Positions 45,128 through 58,045 are shown, numbered from the stretch's first letter. The stretch: DNA of 64,000 nucleotides from Icerya purchasi (GCA_039619475.1 CM077115.1:138210172-138274171), one strand, 5' to 3'. Made by a program: numbers and translations. The notes: a model not told the origin generated them from the sequence alone.

Positions 45128-48100
45128 CATACGGGTGGTCTTCGAATTCCTTTGTAAACTATTAAAAATTTACCAAAATTCGTTTGAACGAAGAATTTCA
45201 TCATCGTGCATTTTTGCTGTACAATTATTATCAGTTAAGAAGTCCGGATCGCTAAGTAAGTGTAAGATTAGGTCGTAAAACCGAAATTTTCAAGCAATTT
45301 TGACCGATTAAAAAGCAACGCCTGAAGAAAATCGAAAATAAAAAGAATGAAAAAATTCAAACGACTTTAAACACAGAGAAAAGCCTGCAGAGATGGATAT
45401 CGGAATGCGGGAAATTTTCAATGAAATCCGCACCGTTTTATTATTATTAAACCGAAGAAAATCGAAATTTGAAACTGTACCCTTTTTTTTGGAGGTTTAT
45501 CTTTTATTGCCTGGTCTCTGAAAAATTGTCGTGAAGTTATCGCTTTTCAACATTTTTACCGAATAAAAATACGTTGCATTCTCAATTGAAATGTTTAGAA
45601 TTTCTTACCAAATTTTTCAGACGGTAATTTTTATCAAAACGTGCATTTTCAAGAGTATTTATAAAATAGAATATTTACATTATTCATATTATTCGATCGG
45701 AACTGAAAGTTACTAGCGACAAACAGAGCGCCTGTTAATTTGTGTGCCATTTCAGTTGATGACCTTAATCGGAACTATGCTAATTTTTAAACGACGGCAA
45801 ATTAACATATAAACTCGGTACAGTTCAGTGTGGCGAAAATGGCGATCATTTGATTTTCGACGGTACGAGTGGTCGTAATGTCTGCATAAGAGCAAGAACC
45901 GCGATATGCTTTCCACCACTCTGAATGCCGGCCTAACAAAAATTGACCTTATTTTCGAACATATCATCATCCTCGGTGATGGGATAGACCGGAGGCGTAT
46001 TTTTGAATTGCCCTTTAGCTTGGGCTTCGAAAAGTTGGTAGCTTCGAAATTTGCCGCGCTCTTTTCGCGTCCATTACAAATAATCTCTCACGCCAAAAAA
46101 AAAAAAAAAAAATAGTGCCATGTATTACTATGTCCGGTTTTATCAGCCAATTCTCTATAGTTATAAATGCTATTTAAATTACACATATGTACACATATAG
46201 TATGCGCAAAATAAAGCATAATTATGTATTTCTGAGCTACTTCACTTTATTTTCATAATAATAAAAGATAATTGAATTAAGAAAAACATTAAATTATTAT
46301 TGAGATACGGACTACTTTTAACGGGGCAGAAGAAGAAACTTGTAAACCAATGACATCTCAACAATGGAATAATAATACTTGGTATTATAAGATGCGGTAA
46401 TATTATTACACGCGTAAAATTCGATGTCTAGGAGATTATACCGAACTATGTTAACATAGCGTCCATAAGATGCTTGTACTAGGATATAACTAGAAGTTCA
46501 AATAATGCTAACAGTGACTAAGTAGAGTAAGTCTCGTATACCTTTGATAAAGTGTATCATCACGGATTGTGAAGTTAAGGTGTGTAGTATAATAAGTTCA
46601 ACGGCGCTAACGAGATAATGGGGCTTAAATAGCCTGATTGAAATTGTTCGCCCTGTTAGCAAGGGGGTGGATGGTATTTTTAAAGAAATTTCCTTCTGCT
46701 TAGGAAAGTTCTTTGTCAGTGAATTTTTACGCTTTTAAAAAAGGAGGGAAAAACATCAAAATCTAGTTGTTCCGAAGCACTCTTTAGGAACTTCGAAGCA
46801 GGAAAAAGTAGATAAGTGCCTATTTATTTATTTACATAATATATAAAGAGATCTCGCGTGTGTCTAGTCAAGGAATAATGCGGATTCTGTATTCATTTAT
46901 GAATAAAAATGAAGAAAAAGCGTCGCCTGATCGATCGACAAAAAAAAAAAAGTTGGTGTCAATATATAAACATCATTGCAAACTTCATAATGTTTAGTCT
47001 CAACAATTATAACTTTATCGATGTTAATGGCTAAGTGAACATCACAATCACATACAAAAAGGATTTTTTTCCCCTTTTCTATTATGTGGAAAGTAAAACA
47101 TATATGCATAAGTGCACACTTTATAAATTTACACACAGATTGTACTAAATAAATTTGCCCCGCTGGTTGTGAATGGGGAACTATAAAAAAAATAAATAAA
47201 TAAATAAATAAAAAAAGGTGTCAACCACTATTTCGTTTCAACGAATTTGATTATTTACAGAATGTTAAAAAAAACGTTAATAAATTTAGTATTTATAGAA
47301 GGAAGAGATGTTCGTAATTGTGATTATCGTAGAGAATTATAATAACCGTTTAGTAAGGAATTAAGTTTATTTCGATGGAAAAAAAAGTTAATAAGAGAAA
47401 AAGGAAAAGAAAAAGAACAAAATTACCACACAGAAGTTGTCGAATTATAATCGTGCCTACGATTTAGTTTCGCTCTGTTATTTGTATTAGTACCTATATG
47501 AAATCGTTTCCTTTACGGATATTTTAAGTTCGTGCTTTTTTTGTTTTGGAAAGCTGCCATTTGTTGTGTTATTTTTACTGGATAATTAATTAGTGTATTT
47601 AATAAATTTTTTTCCCTCCGTATTTGTCTTGTAAACATTTATGTTTGAACTACAATATATTATAAATACTAACTTTCAAAATCTCTTGGCATACTTATCA
47701 ATCTTAATTCGATGAAAGAATTTGGTAGCAGTCTCTAACAAATGGCAGAAGTCGTATACAATCTCATTTCCCGGAGAAATCTTGGTGGTGACCATCGACT
47801 GCCCCTAGTTCAATTAACTCAAAATACGCAACTCATTTGTAGCAGTCTGGTGGGGTTCCAGACGAGGACTGTTATAATATTACAATGTTTTTTTTTTGAA
47901 GTGAAACTTATATGGGCTATTAACACGCAAAACGAGCAAGCGTGCGTTATGAATAACTGTAATAGTTCTTCTAAACAGTAAGTATTAATACATCTAAAAA
48001 TTCGTAATAGACACGTGCCCAATAATATATTAAATTGAAATTTATGTTGCATGTTACTGCATCTTATACCACTTTGCGAGATATATAAGTATATATTAAA

Positions 48101-49429
48101 AAAAAGGGAAAAGAAAAGAAATTTATTAGAGCTTAAAAAATATCAAAAATTAATCAAAAACATAAAAAATGGGTATAAAGAGTGGGGAAAAGAAAGACAT
48201 TGAGCATATAGAAAGAGGGGGAAAAAAATGAAAACGAAAAGGAAGATTCTCAAAGCGGATATAAAGAATCGGAAAAAGGAAGGCATCGAGTATTTTTGTT
48301 TTTCTTTAAGTGAAACTTTATAGATATATTTATAAGAATCACAGATCTCCCCCGTTTGGTTCTCTTACTTTTGGTAAATTTGGTACTAATATTCTTAAAT
48401 CGAAGTTGGGGAAAACGCCTTTGAAGTTTCACTTCTATACCCCGAGGAGGCACATTTACATTTTTATTTTAAATTAGCGAATAATAGTCGGTCCTCCGTT
48501 TGAATGATTACGCCAACCGACCATCGGAAATTTTTCTCTTTCGCCACACTGCTAAAGCTTCATCTCGTCGATGTTCAAGAGATTGCGACAAATCTCCAAG
48601 TACGATTTATATTTCTGCAACTGCGGATATTTAATCAATTTGAAATAGGAAATAAAATTCATTTTTTCGTCTTTTCCCTACTCGATGTTATTATTAGCCT
48701 CCTCCGTAGAGAAATTTGTTGTCTACATGCATTTCAATTAAATTTTACGCTGGCGTGATAAAAGTTTTTTAGGTGGCTATTAATTCAAATTTAAACGCGG
48801 CTATGCGATTCGTCGTACATAAGAACGGTAGTGATAATAACGCAGAAAGCCAATCAGAATTTCGTAATCCGGATAATGCTCGGGATTTGTTTTGAATAGT
48901 TTTCATGTTCCAGTTCAAGTTAAACGACGTCTAATAATCAAATTTTCGGATGTTGTAATTAACGTTGTTTTCTATTTCTGAGGTACTCTCCCAGTATTTT
49001 TAAGTCTGGATTTTTGCATTTCAATTATAATTTACATACATAGAGAAAGGCGATGTTTGACATTTTTACTTTTCCGTAACTAATTGTGTGAAGTAACTAC
49101 GTTAACATGTGCGCTCAATAATAATACGAGAATATAAACTTTAAATTACTGCGGTTCGAGTTTACTGATTTATTGAATTTTTTTTCGAACGAAGGGTGTA
49201 AATTAAAACTAATTCGGATTTCAGCGGGAAACTAAGAGTTTGATTCTATATCGGAAATTGAGAATGAAAGAAGTTGAAACGTATAAAGAGCGATAAGGAA
49301 AAAGTGGAAGACGTATTCCTTAAAAAAATAAAAGTCCATGAAGGAGAAGAATATTGAATGAAAACATGATCGCTCTATCGCGAGTACTAATCTTCCTTTT
49401 GTTTCTTGTTCCTTCAGTTTCCTCTTCGC
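45128..49429. other. Long noncoding stretch
   Basis: AT-rich. It holds an A run at 46094-46111, an (AAAT)n tract at about 47189-47214 and an imperfect direct repeat (GGGTATAAAGAGTGGGGAAA at 48171, related to GGATATAAAGAATCGGAAAA at about 48257). Several short open frames (for example 46897-47136 and 48504-48758) have no recognisable protein. Confidence 0.5.
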
Positions 49430-49820
49430 GTGCTCTCGTCTGACGCTATTTCTATTATTCGTCTACGACTTAATCATTTCTATTATCTTCTTCTCGGCTT
49501 TCCTTTCTAAATCGTTCTCATCATTTGAATGAACCTCAATGGTATCTGTGATATACCGATCTTATATAAATGTTCACCGCTTTCTATCGAACAACAGTCT
49601 GTTCTATGCAGCTGCTGAAACTCAAACTATAATATCTTATATTCGGTCTTTTCCCTCTCCATCCGCGTCATTCCAGCTATCCTGTCAATATTTGACCGGA
49701 TTGAAATTTAACTGGCAGCTCTTCCTCCCCCTCTTTTTTAAAATTATTTCTATCTTTAGAGATCTCTGGCTGACGTTTCCTCCAAAAACAATGATAATAA
49801 TTATACAAATAAGATAAGCA
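49430..49820 (+). pseudogene. Possible I-like LINE fragment (C-terminal region)
   Basis: AISIIRLRLNHFYYLL near 49445-49495 resembles the SxIxRLRxGH phrase that opens the C-terminal region of I-type LINEs. The pieces that follow (IEQQSVLC, ILYSVFSLS) have the spacing but not the finger residues. Pyrimidine-rich composition like the 41.5-42.2 kb copy supports relationship. Weak. Confidence 0.35.
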
Positions 49821-50224
49821 GCACATTGCGATCTGTAACACTGAGAAAAGCCACGAACGAATACGGGGAATCGGAGAGTTTTTAAAATTTCAACGTGGTA
49901 CCTATAATTTTATGCATTTCTTTCGATATTAGTGTATTTATTTCACAATTATCGCAGGATAAAAGGTGCGACTGCCTGCGATTCGGCTCCAGTGATGTTG
50001 GAAATCGAAAGAAAATCTCCTCTGCGATGATGAGTTTTTGACAATTTACATGATGATTACTAATAGATCGAAAATTTAAACGCAAAATATATTCGCAATT
50101 AAAATTGTAATAAAAGGATAAAAATTATGAACTTTAATTACATAATGATTTCTGATAACTTTCGTAATGACACTAAAGCATGATATCAGAAGTTACAGTT
50201 CTTAATAAATGACTATGGTAACTA

Positions 50225-50440
50225 GTTTCAACTTGGTGGAAAGAAAACAACGCAAGGTCCCCCGAGATGTACTATTTCTATTATAATGCCAATAATAGAA
50301 AATTACCATCTAGGCGAAAAATTCGATTAACAAGAAACCAAAATAATATATATTACATCCATCCCCGGGGCGTAAACATATACGTATTGATAACACCGAT
50401 GATTCAGTTTGTAATCAATTGAGTAAAATATCCCATCATA
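50225..50440 (+). pseudogene. LINE fragment related to the one at 12.6-13.2 kb
   Basis: Translation includes RKIRLTRNQNNIYYIHPRG, matching RNQSNT and its context in the opposite-strand copy. Nucleotide similarity is strong across about 200 bases (for example GATGTACTATTTCTAT and AACAAGAAACCAAA). Only the last part of ORF2 remains. Confidence 0.6.
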
Positions 50441-50998
50441 ATTAACCTCGAAAAAAAACTTGGTGCGGGGAAAAAGGAAGTATATGGCTGAAAGAATGGT
50501 TTAAAGAGAGAGAGATACGTTTCGAATCATTCTATTTTATAATTTTCTTTTATTGTTCTCTTTTTATTTATCAGGTTCTCGTCCTTTATTGTTTCCTTCC
50601 CCCGCCATTTATCTTTCAAATAGGATCAGGTTTTTTTATTTGAAGATATTTAGCTGCCCTCATGTATCGGTATGCAGGTATTTACGGTGTGTGTACGTAT
50701 ATTTGTATGTGTGTACTATGTTATAATTTATATGATCTTAAGTTGTCTAATATTATGATGTATAGGATAAGCAAGAATAGTTGTATTTTTTTTTTTTTTT
50801 TGAATAAACATTAATAAGAGTGTTAGGCACTCACACAACAGGCATACTTGCCCCGTGAGACCGCAACTTATTCGAAAAAACAAAAAAATTAATGAAGATA
50901 TATGCGGTTATAGGTTTCGCAGTCGAACGATTCCGTTCAAGACGACCGTCCTTACTTTTTCACTTTGTCGGTAAACTCTTAATTTTAGAACTTTTTCT

Positions 50999-51030
<32 letters not shown>

Positions 51031-53536
51031 TTATTCCGACTTTTGGCCTGCATTATGTCTATCAAAAAGAACCTATTGGCTCCTTGCTTTGATTTGAAAA
51101 TTGCACTTAGTTTTTTTCTTTTTTTTTGGGCGCGCCAGCGGCATTGGCCCAACAACAAGAAAACTAAGCTAAGAAATTAAATAACTAAGCGGTCCGAAAT
51201 GGACGCAACAAAGGACAGCAGTGCGGACACCACAGAAGATGAAGGAAAGGAGAGGATAAAGGAAGAGTTATAGGGAGTAACTTAGTTCGAACATCGGAAT
51301 ATCCTTCCGCAAATTGTTCATCTGGTTCTGGATCTGGTTTGCGGACAATAGACACTGCATCGATAATTTTATTAATGATTAGCGATGTGGGATGACGAGG
51401 AGATGTTTTAGTCGATTTTCTTGACCAATTGGAACCTCTCTCGGTTGCTTTTGATTGTTTTCGTTTCGATTCGATTTTAACGAGGCAATCGGGCCTGCCG
51501 ACGACGAGATGTTTGCGAATACTTTTACGCACAAGTACACTTTTGATGATTCAGTTAATTCAATAAAGATTCGATACAAAATAATAAGAATACTACTAAA
51601 AATAATTTTTACGTTAGTTTCGGTTATTTTTAAAGATGCGTAAGTAATATTTATAAAATCGTGCTCCATTATAAATTAACCTATGAAACGGACGGGAGGG
51701 GTTAATGAAAAAAGAAACGGACCTCATTACAATATGAGTCACCCCCCGCGCGAGCTGGTAATATATCTCAAAAGAACGCTAAAAAACCCTCCTATAAAGA
51801 ACGAGCAATCGTCAAAATTGTTACATAACTTAGCAGTGTTTTTGTACGTGTGTTTGAATGTCACCCGTGCACTATGTACGATTAGTACGCGGAATGATCG
51901 CACTGTGAGTGACCTATACGAATTAGCAAAGCCGGTTTTCATCTGCAAATGATGCAGCTCTAAAGTCGCCGTTAATAATTAATGTTTCGTAATATTTTTA
52001 TTGTAAGTTTTTCTTTAATAAACAGCCTCGTAAAGCTACTTTATTGTGCATTCAATTAGCCGTAGTTTGAGAACTCGAGGTTCGACGTATAATATTTTCG
52101 ATAATAAGAGGGTTGTAATCTTCATTTAAGATGAAAACCAAGATGATCCCTCGCAATAATTATCTCCTATTGATAGCGCAGCGTAGAAATAAAATTAATT
52201 TCGCCTTCATTTACGAATATAGGTGTACTTTTAGGTTTTTCTAATTCCGCTACTACAAATATTATATGAAATCCGGATATTTTATGTAATTCCTAAACCT
52301 TTTTATTAAAAGATTTTGATTACGTATGTTTCTGAAGAAATGTAAGACGATTTTGTATAATGTATAGAGTTATGTTTTACGTTATAAGCAAAATACTTAA
52401 AAATCGTGGAAAAAGAAATGAATTTACACGTTGCTCACTCTAATTTCCATTCCCGACCAACTGAATATTTAAAAGTTTTAAACAGTTCAATCTGAAAATA
52501 ATGCATGTAATCGAAGAAAAAAAAATTTTCCAAGTATATATATATTACGTAAACCTGCTTTGCATATTGCATCTAATATGTATTAACGATAAAACAATGC
52601 AAAATTTTAATCAAATATAAATAAAACAATTACGATACATGTATTATGAAAATGCTGATAAAATACGTTTTTCATTAAAGTATTTTTTGTACTACAGACA
52701 TGATATGCGGGATATTCTCGAACTACAATTGTTTATAATATGCCATTTTAACAAAAATGTATTTATTCGAAATAGAAATATGACGGCGAAATAATTATAT
52801 ATACGTGATGATCAACAAAGGAAAATTCCGGTTTTTTCTATTTAATACTTTTCTGAAAAAATTAAACCGTAATTGTACTGACCCAGATCGAGTAGTTTTT
52901 TTATGAGCACACGAATGATGTAGAATTTACTACAAAGTTTAAAAAAAAACACGCGTATAAGCGATCCTGAACATCTCGTCAGCCGAAACAATCCTGCTTG
53001 TTGTTACAAATGGAACCATTGGTTGTGTCATACATCACTAACTATGGTAAAAGAAACTCCAGTAATTATGACTCCATTTATTAATAACTTTTTTTTTTTT
53101 TTTTCTATTTTAGACGTATTGTGTACTAATTCTATCGAATAAATATGCTTCTATTTTGTTCTGTAACTTTGTTATTATTATTGCTGCTATTAATAATAAT
53201 CGGAAAAAAATGTATGGATCAATCTAAACGGTGTAGTAGACAAAAAACTTTTAAAATAGACTAAAATTTATATTAAGCATCGATTTGAAGACATGTAAAA
53301 CTTTCCGAAAAAATGAAAAAAATGCTTATTTTATACGATATCAAAATTATCTGAATATAATGCATTTTCAGATTCCAGTTTCTCATTTAAAGAGGCATTT
53401 AAAAAGTATTTCGCTCGCTTCTGTTTTTTAAACACACTAAAATACCGGGAAAACAAAAGTTGCATCACGTGTACTAAAATAATAATGCTACGTTAATTGA
53501 AATTATAATAATTCAAAATTAAAGGTTTTGCTGCTA
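50441..53536. other. Long noncoding stretch
   Basis: AT-rich. The 51185-51532 minus-strand frame (115 codons; central phrase IINKIIDAVSIVRKPDPEP, then DEQFAEGYSDVRTK) and the adjacent 51379-51669 frame look more protein-like than chance frames nearby but match no family I can name. T runs near 50787-50801 and 53091-53104. Confidence 0.45.
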
Positions 53537-53568
53537 ATACTGATTAATATTGATTAATACTGATTAAA
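53537..53568. repeat. 10-bp satellite patch (ACTGATTAAT type)
   Basis: Three units of the same decamer that surrounds the CR1-group LINE copies. Confidence 0.8.
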
Positions 53569-53932
53569 GGCGGTGGTATTAAACCGGTGGATGGATTTAT
53601 AATTTATAATTTCAAAAATTATAATTTCAATATTTCATCAATACTTCCTTTTAAACTGTTGTTCAGAGATTTTTATTGTTTTCAGTATTTTATATGTAAT
53701 GAATTTTCCGAAGTTATTTTTATAATTTCCATTTTTTGCCTTTAAGATTTCCTTTTATACATTAAGAAATTTTTATTGTTTCAGTTATTTTCTTATGAGC
53801 GATTTTTAGAGGTTATTGTTGGAAATATGTAAAAATGCTAACGGTTTCATTTTATTACGTTCGATTTATAAAATCGTTGCTCTCTATTTTGTAAATAGTT
53901 ATCATTAGATTTAGATAATTTACCTGAATGGT

Positions 53933-53985
53933 CCATCGCTCGCGTATCATTGTGCATAGATGGAATATATCAAATCAAATCAAAT
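53933..53985 (+). mobile_element. CR1-group LINE 3'-end fragment, opposite orientation (copy F)
   Basis: CCATC (53933-53937) and GATGG (53959-53963) enclose a degraded version of the family hairpin, read here on the + strand in the opposite sense to its neighbours. It abuts copy D tail to tail. Confidence 0.45.
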
Positions 53986-54177
53986 AACGTTTATTATTAT
54001 TATTATTACCATAATAGACCATCTATGCGCATATTTGCTCGAGCGATGGGTCTTTAAAAGGAAAAAGAAAAACAATAAAAATTTTCTTCACAATGATAAC
54101 CCTTAAAAAATAAATGAACAAATAAAAATAAAAATATAAAAGTAAATACAATGAAAGATAGTTTCCAAATATTTTTT
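53972..54177 (-). mobile_element. CR1-group LINE 3'-end fragment (copy D, variant subfamily)
   Basis: In minus-strand direction: hairpin CCATC...GCGCA/TGCTC...GATGG, then (ATT)n, AACGTTATTTGATTTGATTT, the (TTTGA)n tail. The sequence before the tail differs from copies B and C, so it is a related subfamily. 5' truncated. Confidence 0.65.
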
Positions 54178-54497
54178 ATATCAAATCAAATCAAATCAAA
54201 CTTTATTATTATTATTATTATTATTATTTTACAATGTTTCCACAAATGCGCAGTTTTGCGCGAGTAGTGCATTCATATGGTAATATAATTAATTTGTCGA
54301 ATTACAATATACATTGATGTACGTAAAATAAAAGTAAGACAAACAAAAGATGACAAAATAAAGTAAAAATAAAGAATAAACGTAAAGGATATTCGTAACA
54401 TAAACTTAGCGCTTAAAATATGGTAAGAAACAAGGTGTAATATGAATGCAGTCTCATAATTAGCATTTAATAAAATAAACGATTTTTACATGTAATA
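54178..54497 (-). mobile_element. CR1-group LINE 3'-end fragment (copy C)
   Basis: About 310 bases nearly identical to the 3' untranslated region of the long copy B (shared GATGTACGTAAAATAAAAGT, TTAGCGCTTAAAATATGGTA and others), ending in the same (ATT)n and (TTTGA)n tail. 5' truncated at about 54497, where an inverted scrap of a variant tail (AATAAACGTTATTTGATTA) joins the decamer satellite. Confidence 0.8.
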
Positions 54498-54529
54498 ATA
54501 ATAATAATAAACGTTATTTGATTATTCGA

Positions 54530-54648
54530 TATTGATTAATACTGATTAATATTAATTAATACTAACTAATATTGATTAATACTGATTATTAACTAATAAT
54601 ACTGATTAATACTGATAATACTGATTAATACTGATTAATACTGATAAT
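54530..54648. repeat. 10-bp satellite array (ACTGATTAAT)n
   Basis: About twelve decamers with point changes and small deletions. It directly adjoins the tail of the LINE copy B, with junction CTGATAATCAAATCAAATC. Confidence 0.9.
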
Positions 54649-54701
54649 CAAATCAAATCAAATCAAATCAAATCAAACTTTATTATTATTTTTACAATAT
54701 T

Positions 54702-54734
54702 TCCACAAATGCGCAGTTTTTCGCGAGTAGTGGA
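54702..54734 (-). ncRNA. Structured 3' hairpin of the LINE RNA (copy B)
   Basis: Outer stem TCCAC/GTGGA, internal loop (AAAT on one side, GAGTA on the other), inner stem GCGCA with TCGCG, partly mismatched. Five other copies preserve both stems with compensating changes. It lies just before the (ATT)n and (TTTGA)n tail, where LINE reverse transcriptases often recognise their RNA. Confidence 0.7.
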
Positions 54735-55290
54735 TTCATATGGTAATATAATTAATTTTTCAAATTACAATATACATTGATGTACGTAAAATAAAAGTGA
54801 GACAAACAAAAGATAACAAAATAAAGTAAAAATAAAGAATAAAAGTAAAGGATATTTGTGACATGAACTTAGCGCTTAAAATATGGTAAGAAACAAGGTG
54901 TAATATGAGTGCAGTCTCTAATTAGCATTTAATAAAATAAACGATTTTTACAATAGTAACGATATTTACATACGTGTAAAACAATTTAGCGTAATTTGGC
55001 AATATGTACGAGTACTAATTATATTTCTATTAATTAATAATAGCGTTTTCATAAAATAACTCTTTTATTTTATTTATTTATTTATTTATTATTTCTTACA
55101 CGCACACATTATATATAAATATAATAGTAATAGTAGTAGTGATAATAATAATTTGGTCTTAAACATAGACATCCAGATTTAAGTTTTCACGAACAGGAGG
55201 TAATCAGTCAAAAGTTTTCATCTTTTTTTATAGTTTCTTAATTGAACTTTTAATAATGTGTGCGCTAATGCATTGTATAAAACTGCACCT

Positions 55291-56240
55291 CTATATATAC
55301 AAGGATTGTATACGCGTGTGATATTTATTAAAATGGGGAGTATTTGCTCGTTCTGAGGTTGAAGATCTTGTAATTCCTTCTGGCTGTGTTATATTAAATT
55401 TCATTTTATTTTTGTAGACAAAGTTTAGAAGTTGTAGTTTATATAATTCTTGTATTCTCAATAAATCTTTATTAGCAACTTGTCCGATAAGTTTAAGCAT
55501 TCTTCCTTGTAAAGCTGTAATAGATTTTAAATGGTAGTCAGCTATTCCACCCCAGTGTATGATGCCATATCCCAAAACAGGTTGGTATAAGGCTAGATAC
55601 AATTGTTGTAATTGTGTTGGAGAAAAGAAGTTATTTAGATAATAGAAAATATAGTTTAATTTTCTTAATTTCTGTTCAACCAATATTGCTTGTTTATTCC
55701 AGATTAATTTACTGTCAATTATTAGGCCTAAGTATTTAATTTCATGCACTCTATTTATTTTTACTCCGTTTCCACAAAAAATCTCAAAATTTTGATGAGT
55801 GTAGATCATCAGTTTCGTTTTGTTCTCATTTAAAATTAATTTATTGTTATTCAACCATCGGGCTATTTTGTCTACGTCATTCTGGATCAATATTTGAAGC
55901 CGTTCTGGTGAAGGGGAATTCATTACTAGTACTGTATCGTCTGCATAACTATAAATTTTTCCGGTCACATTTAGATTACATAAGTCGTTTATGTAAATCA
56001 AAAATAAGTATGGGCCTAAGATGCTACCTTGTGGAACACCAAAATGTTGTAATACACCGCCACTTTGTACATTGTTAATCTTTGTTGTATTTTTTCTGTT
56101 TGTTAGATAAGTTCTAAACCAGTTATAAATATTACCTCTAAAACCGGTTGCATACAATTTTTTTAAGAGTATATTATGGTCCACAGTATCGAAAGCTTTA
56201 CGTATATCAAAATATATTGCCGCTACTGATCTTCCTTGTT
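55291..56240 (-). pseudogene. LINE ORF2, reverse transcriptase core and C-terminus
   Basis: Begins in frame with RSVAAIYFDIRKAFDTVDHN (motif A) and runs 297 codons from the first Met at 56184. It contains HFGVPQGSILGPYLFLIYIN (motif B), YSYADDTVLVMNS (catalytic YADD at residues 80-83 of the Met-initiated frame), LNENKTKLMIY, IKYLGLIIDSKLIWNKQ and ALYQPVLGYGIIHWGG. These are standard for CR1/Jockey-group LINEs. All catalytic residues are present. With only two frameshifts in 900 codons this copy is relatively young. Confidence 0.85.
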
Positions 56241-56904
56241 CTAAATGTTTAGATATAATGTAATATGTTCAAATAAAGCATCGTCTGTCCCTTTACCTGG
56301 TAGAAAACCATACTGGTTAGTACTGAAGTAATTTATACTTTGCAAAAATTTCAGCACAACTTTTTTCATACATTTTTCAAAAATTTTCCCTATAGTAGAT
56401 GTAATATAAATTGGTCTATAGTTAGATACTAGCTTTTTATCTCCCCCTTTAAAGACGGGTGTAATAATACCAGTTTTTAGTATTTCAGGAAAAACACCAG
56501 CAGTAACAGATTCATTGTATAGGTATGTTAAAGGATAAACAAAGAAATTTATATTTTCCTTTATTAATCTTATTGATATATTGTCGTAACCGAAGGAAGA
56601 TTTATTAGGTAAGGATAATATTGCATGTTTAATATCATCATTTAAGAAATCCAAAATCGCAAAAGAGTTTATATTTGAAGATAGCGTTATATCATCTTTG
56701 TCGAATAGAACGTCGGTTGGAATATTACAAACAATATTACGAACACTATTTTCAAAATAATTATTAAAATACTCTGCAATTTTATGTTCATTTCCATCTA
56801 CGGTTAAATTATCTTTTCCAACCAAAATATTTTTAATTCTTTTGTCATTTTGGCCAATTGTGTTTTTGACTACAGACCAGTAACTTTTTTGTTTTGATTT
56901 ACAT
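56241..56904 (-). pseudogene. LINE ORF2, linker and first part of the reverse transcriptase
   Basis: Open for 194 codons from 56825, and open further upstream in this frame as DKCKSKQKSYWSVVKNTIGQ. It contains KHAILSLPNKSSFGYDNISI, FPEILKTGIITPVFKGGDKK, NYRPIYITSTIGKIFEKCM and NQYGFLPGKGTDDALFEH, the opening motifs of a LINE reverse transcriptase. A frameshift near 56245-56250 ends it just before motif A, which continues in another frame as AIYFDIRKAFDTVDHNIL. Confidence 0.8.
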
Positions 56905-57990
56905 TTATCTAAAATACTCGTTGTAATAAATTTTTTTTGCTTTTCTCACAGCTTGTTGGACTTTTTTTGATGCTTCTTTGTATTTGGTTTTTAATAATGG
57001 ATTATTTGGAAATTGGATAGATAATTTATACTCGTCATTTTTAATTTTAATTAATTGCAAAATTTCCGAGGTTATCCAAGGGGATCTTTTGTGTTTGTAA
57101 TTTTTGTGAGTTTTTATTTTATTGCAGCGATTTATAATCATTGTTAGTTTTTCAATAAACCAGTTAAATTTGTCGTTAACGGATTCACAGCTTTTATATA
57201 TTGCAGAAAAATCATACTTACTTAGTTCTAATTGAAATAGTTTTTTATCAAAAAAATATTTTCTGCTTTTTTTGTATTTAAGATTTCCGATGTTTAATAG
57301 TGGCAAATCCAAACTTATACCACAATGATCAGTGAAGTCAAATTCGATTAGATTATAATTAAAATTTGGGTTTAGTATATCAGTACCTAATCCTCGAATG
57401 AAAATATGATCGATGCAGGAAATATGTGTATCACCATTGCGCCTAAAAGTTGGTTTAGTATTTACATTAGTGAAACCACTTGAATGTAAGAGATTTACGT
57501 ATTTACCAGAGTTTCGATTATCTAATAAATTAATATTAATATCACCACTTATTATCGAATTTATAGGAAGATTATTAATTATATTGCTTAGTTCTGAGAC
57601 GAAATCATTATAATTTGAATCACAGTATCTATAGATAGCTATAAGAGCTATATGGCTATTATTTTCAAGATTTATTATTAGTCCTACTATATTTCCAGTA
57701 GTGATTGTTAAATCGATGTTTTTATATGAAAATTTTTCATTTATGTATACAATTACTCCACCTGATCTTCTTTCATTGCGACATTGCGCATGTAGAATGA
57801 AGCCCGGGATATTATATCTATTTATTTCCTCCTCATACAACCAGGTTTCTGTAAATATTAATATGTTGTAATTTTTTAATTCTTGTATTAGTAATGTGTT
57901 TATATCGTTAAAATGTTTACGTAAGCTTCGGATATTAAGAAGTAAAATTTTTAATTTTTTGGAATTCATCAAGATGTCTGTGTTTTCCAT
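56905..57990 (-). CDS. LINE endonuclease domain (APE type), N-terminal part of ORF2
   Basis: A 361-codon frame from an ATG. APE-type endonuclease motifs in order: LLLNIRSLRKHFND (near residue 15), FTETWLYEEE (about 45-54, catalytic Glu), RRSGGVIVYINEKFS, HIALIAIYR, IISGDININLLD (catalytic Asp), ISCIDHIFIRG and DFTDHCGISLDL (final His). It then enters the linker (KRSPWITSEILQLIKIKNDE). The protein would nick target DNA to prime reverse transcription. Stops soon after AKKIYYNEYF by a one-base frameshift; the frame resumes as DKCKSKQKSYWS. Confidence 0.85.
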   Translation of the reverse strand: MENTDILMNSKKLKILLLNIRSLRKHFNDINTLLIQELKNYNILIFTETWLYEEEINRYNIPGFILHAQCRNERRSGGVIVYINEKFSYKNIDLTITTGNIVGLIINLENNSHIALIAIYRYCDSNYNDFVSELSNIINNLPINSIISGDININLLDNRNSGKYVNLLHSSGFTNVNTKPTFRRNGDTHISCIDHIFIRGLGTDILNPNFNYNLIEFDFTDHCGISLDLPLLNIGNLKYKKSRKYFFDKKLFQLELSKYDFSAIYKSCESVNDKFNWFIEKLTMIINRCNKIKTHKNYKHKRSPWITSEILQLIKIKNDEYKLSIQFPNNPLLKTKYKEASKKVQQAVRKAKKIYYNEYFR

Positions 57991-58045
57991 GCTTGCTGAA
58001 GCAAAATAATATAAATTGTAATAATTAATTAATATGAAATAAGAA

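Larger units (their letters stand above)
54645..58045 (-). mobile_element. CR1-group LINE, nearly complete ORF2 with 3' end (copy B)
   Basis: On the minus strand: a 45-base leader next to the satellite, an ORF2 of about 900 codons (57990 to 55291) with two frameshifts, a 640-base 3' untranslated region, the family hairpin (54702-54734), (ATT)n and a (TTTGA)n tail. No ORF1 is present, so it is 5' truncated or belongs to a family without one. The clade is inferred from motif style and the short-repeat tail. Confidence 0.8.
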
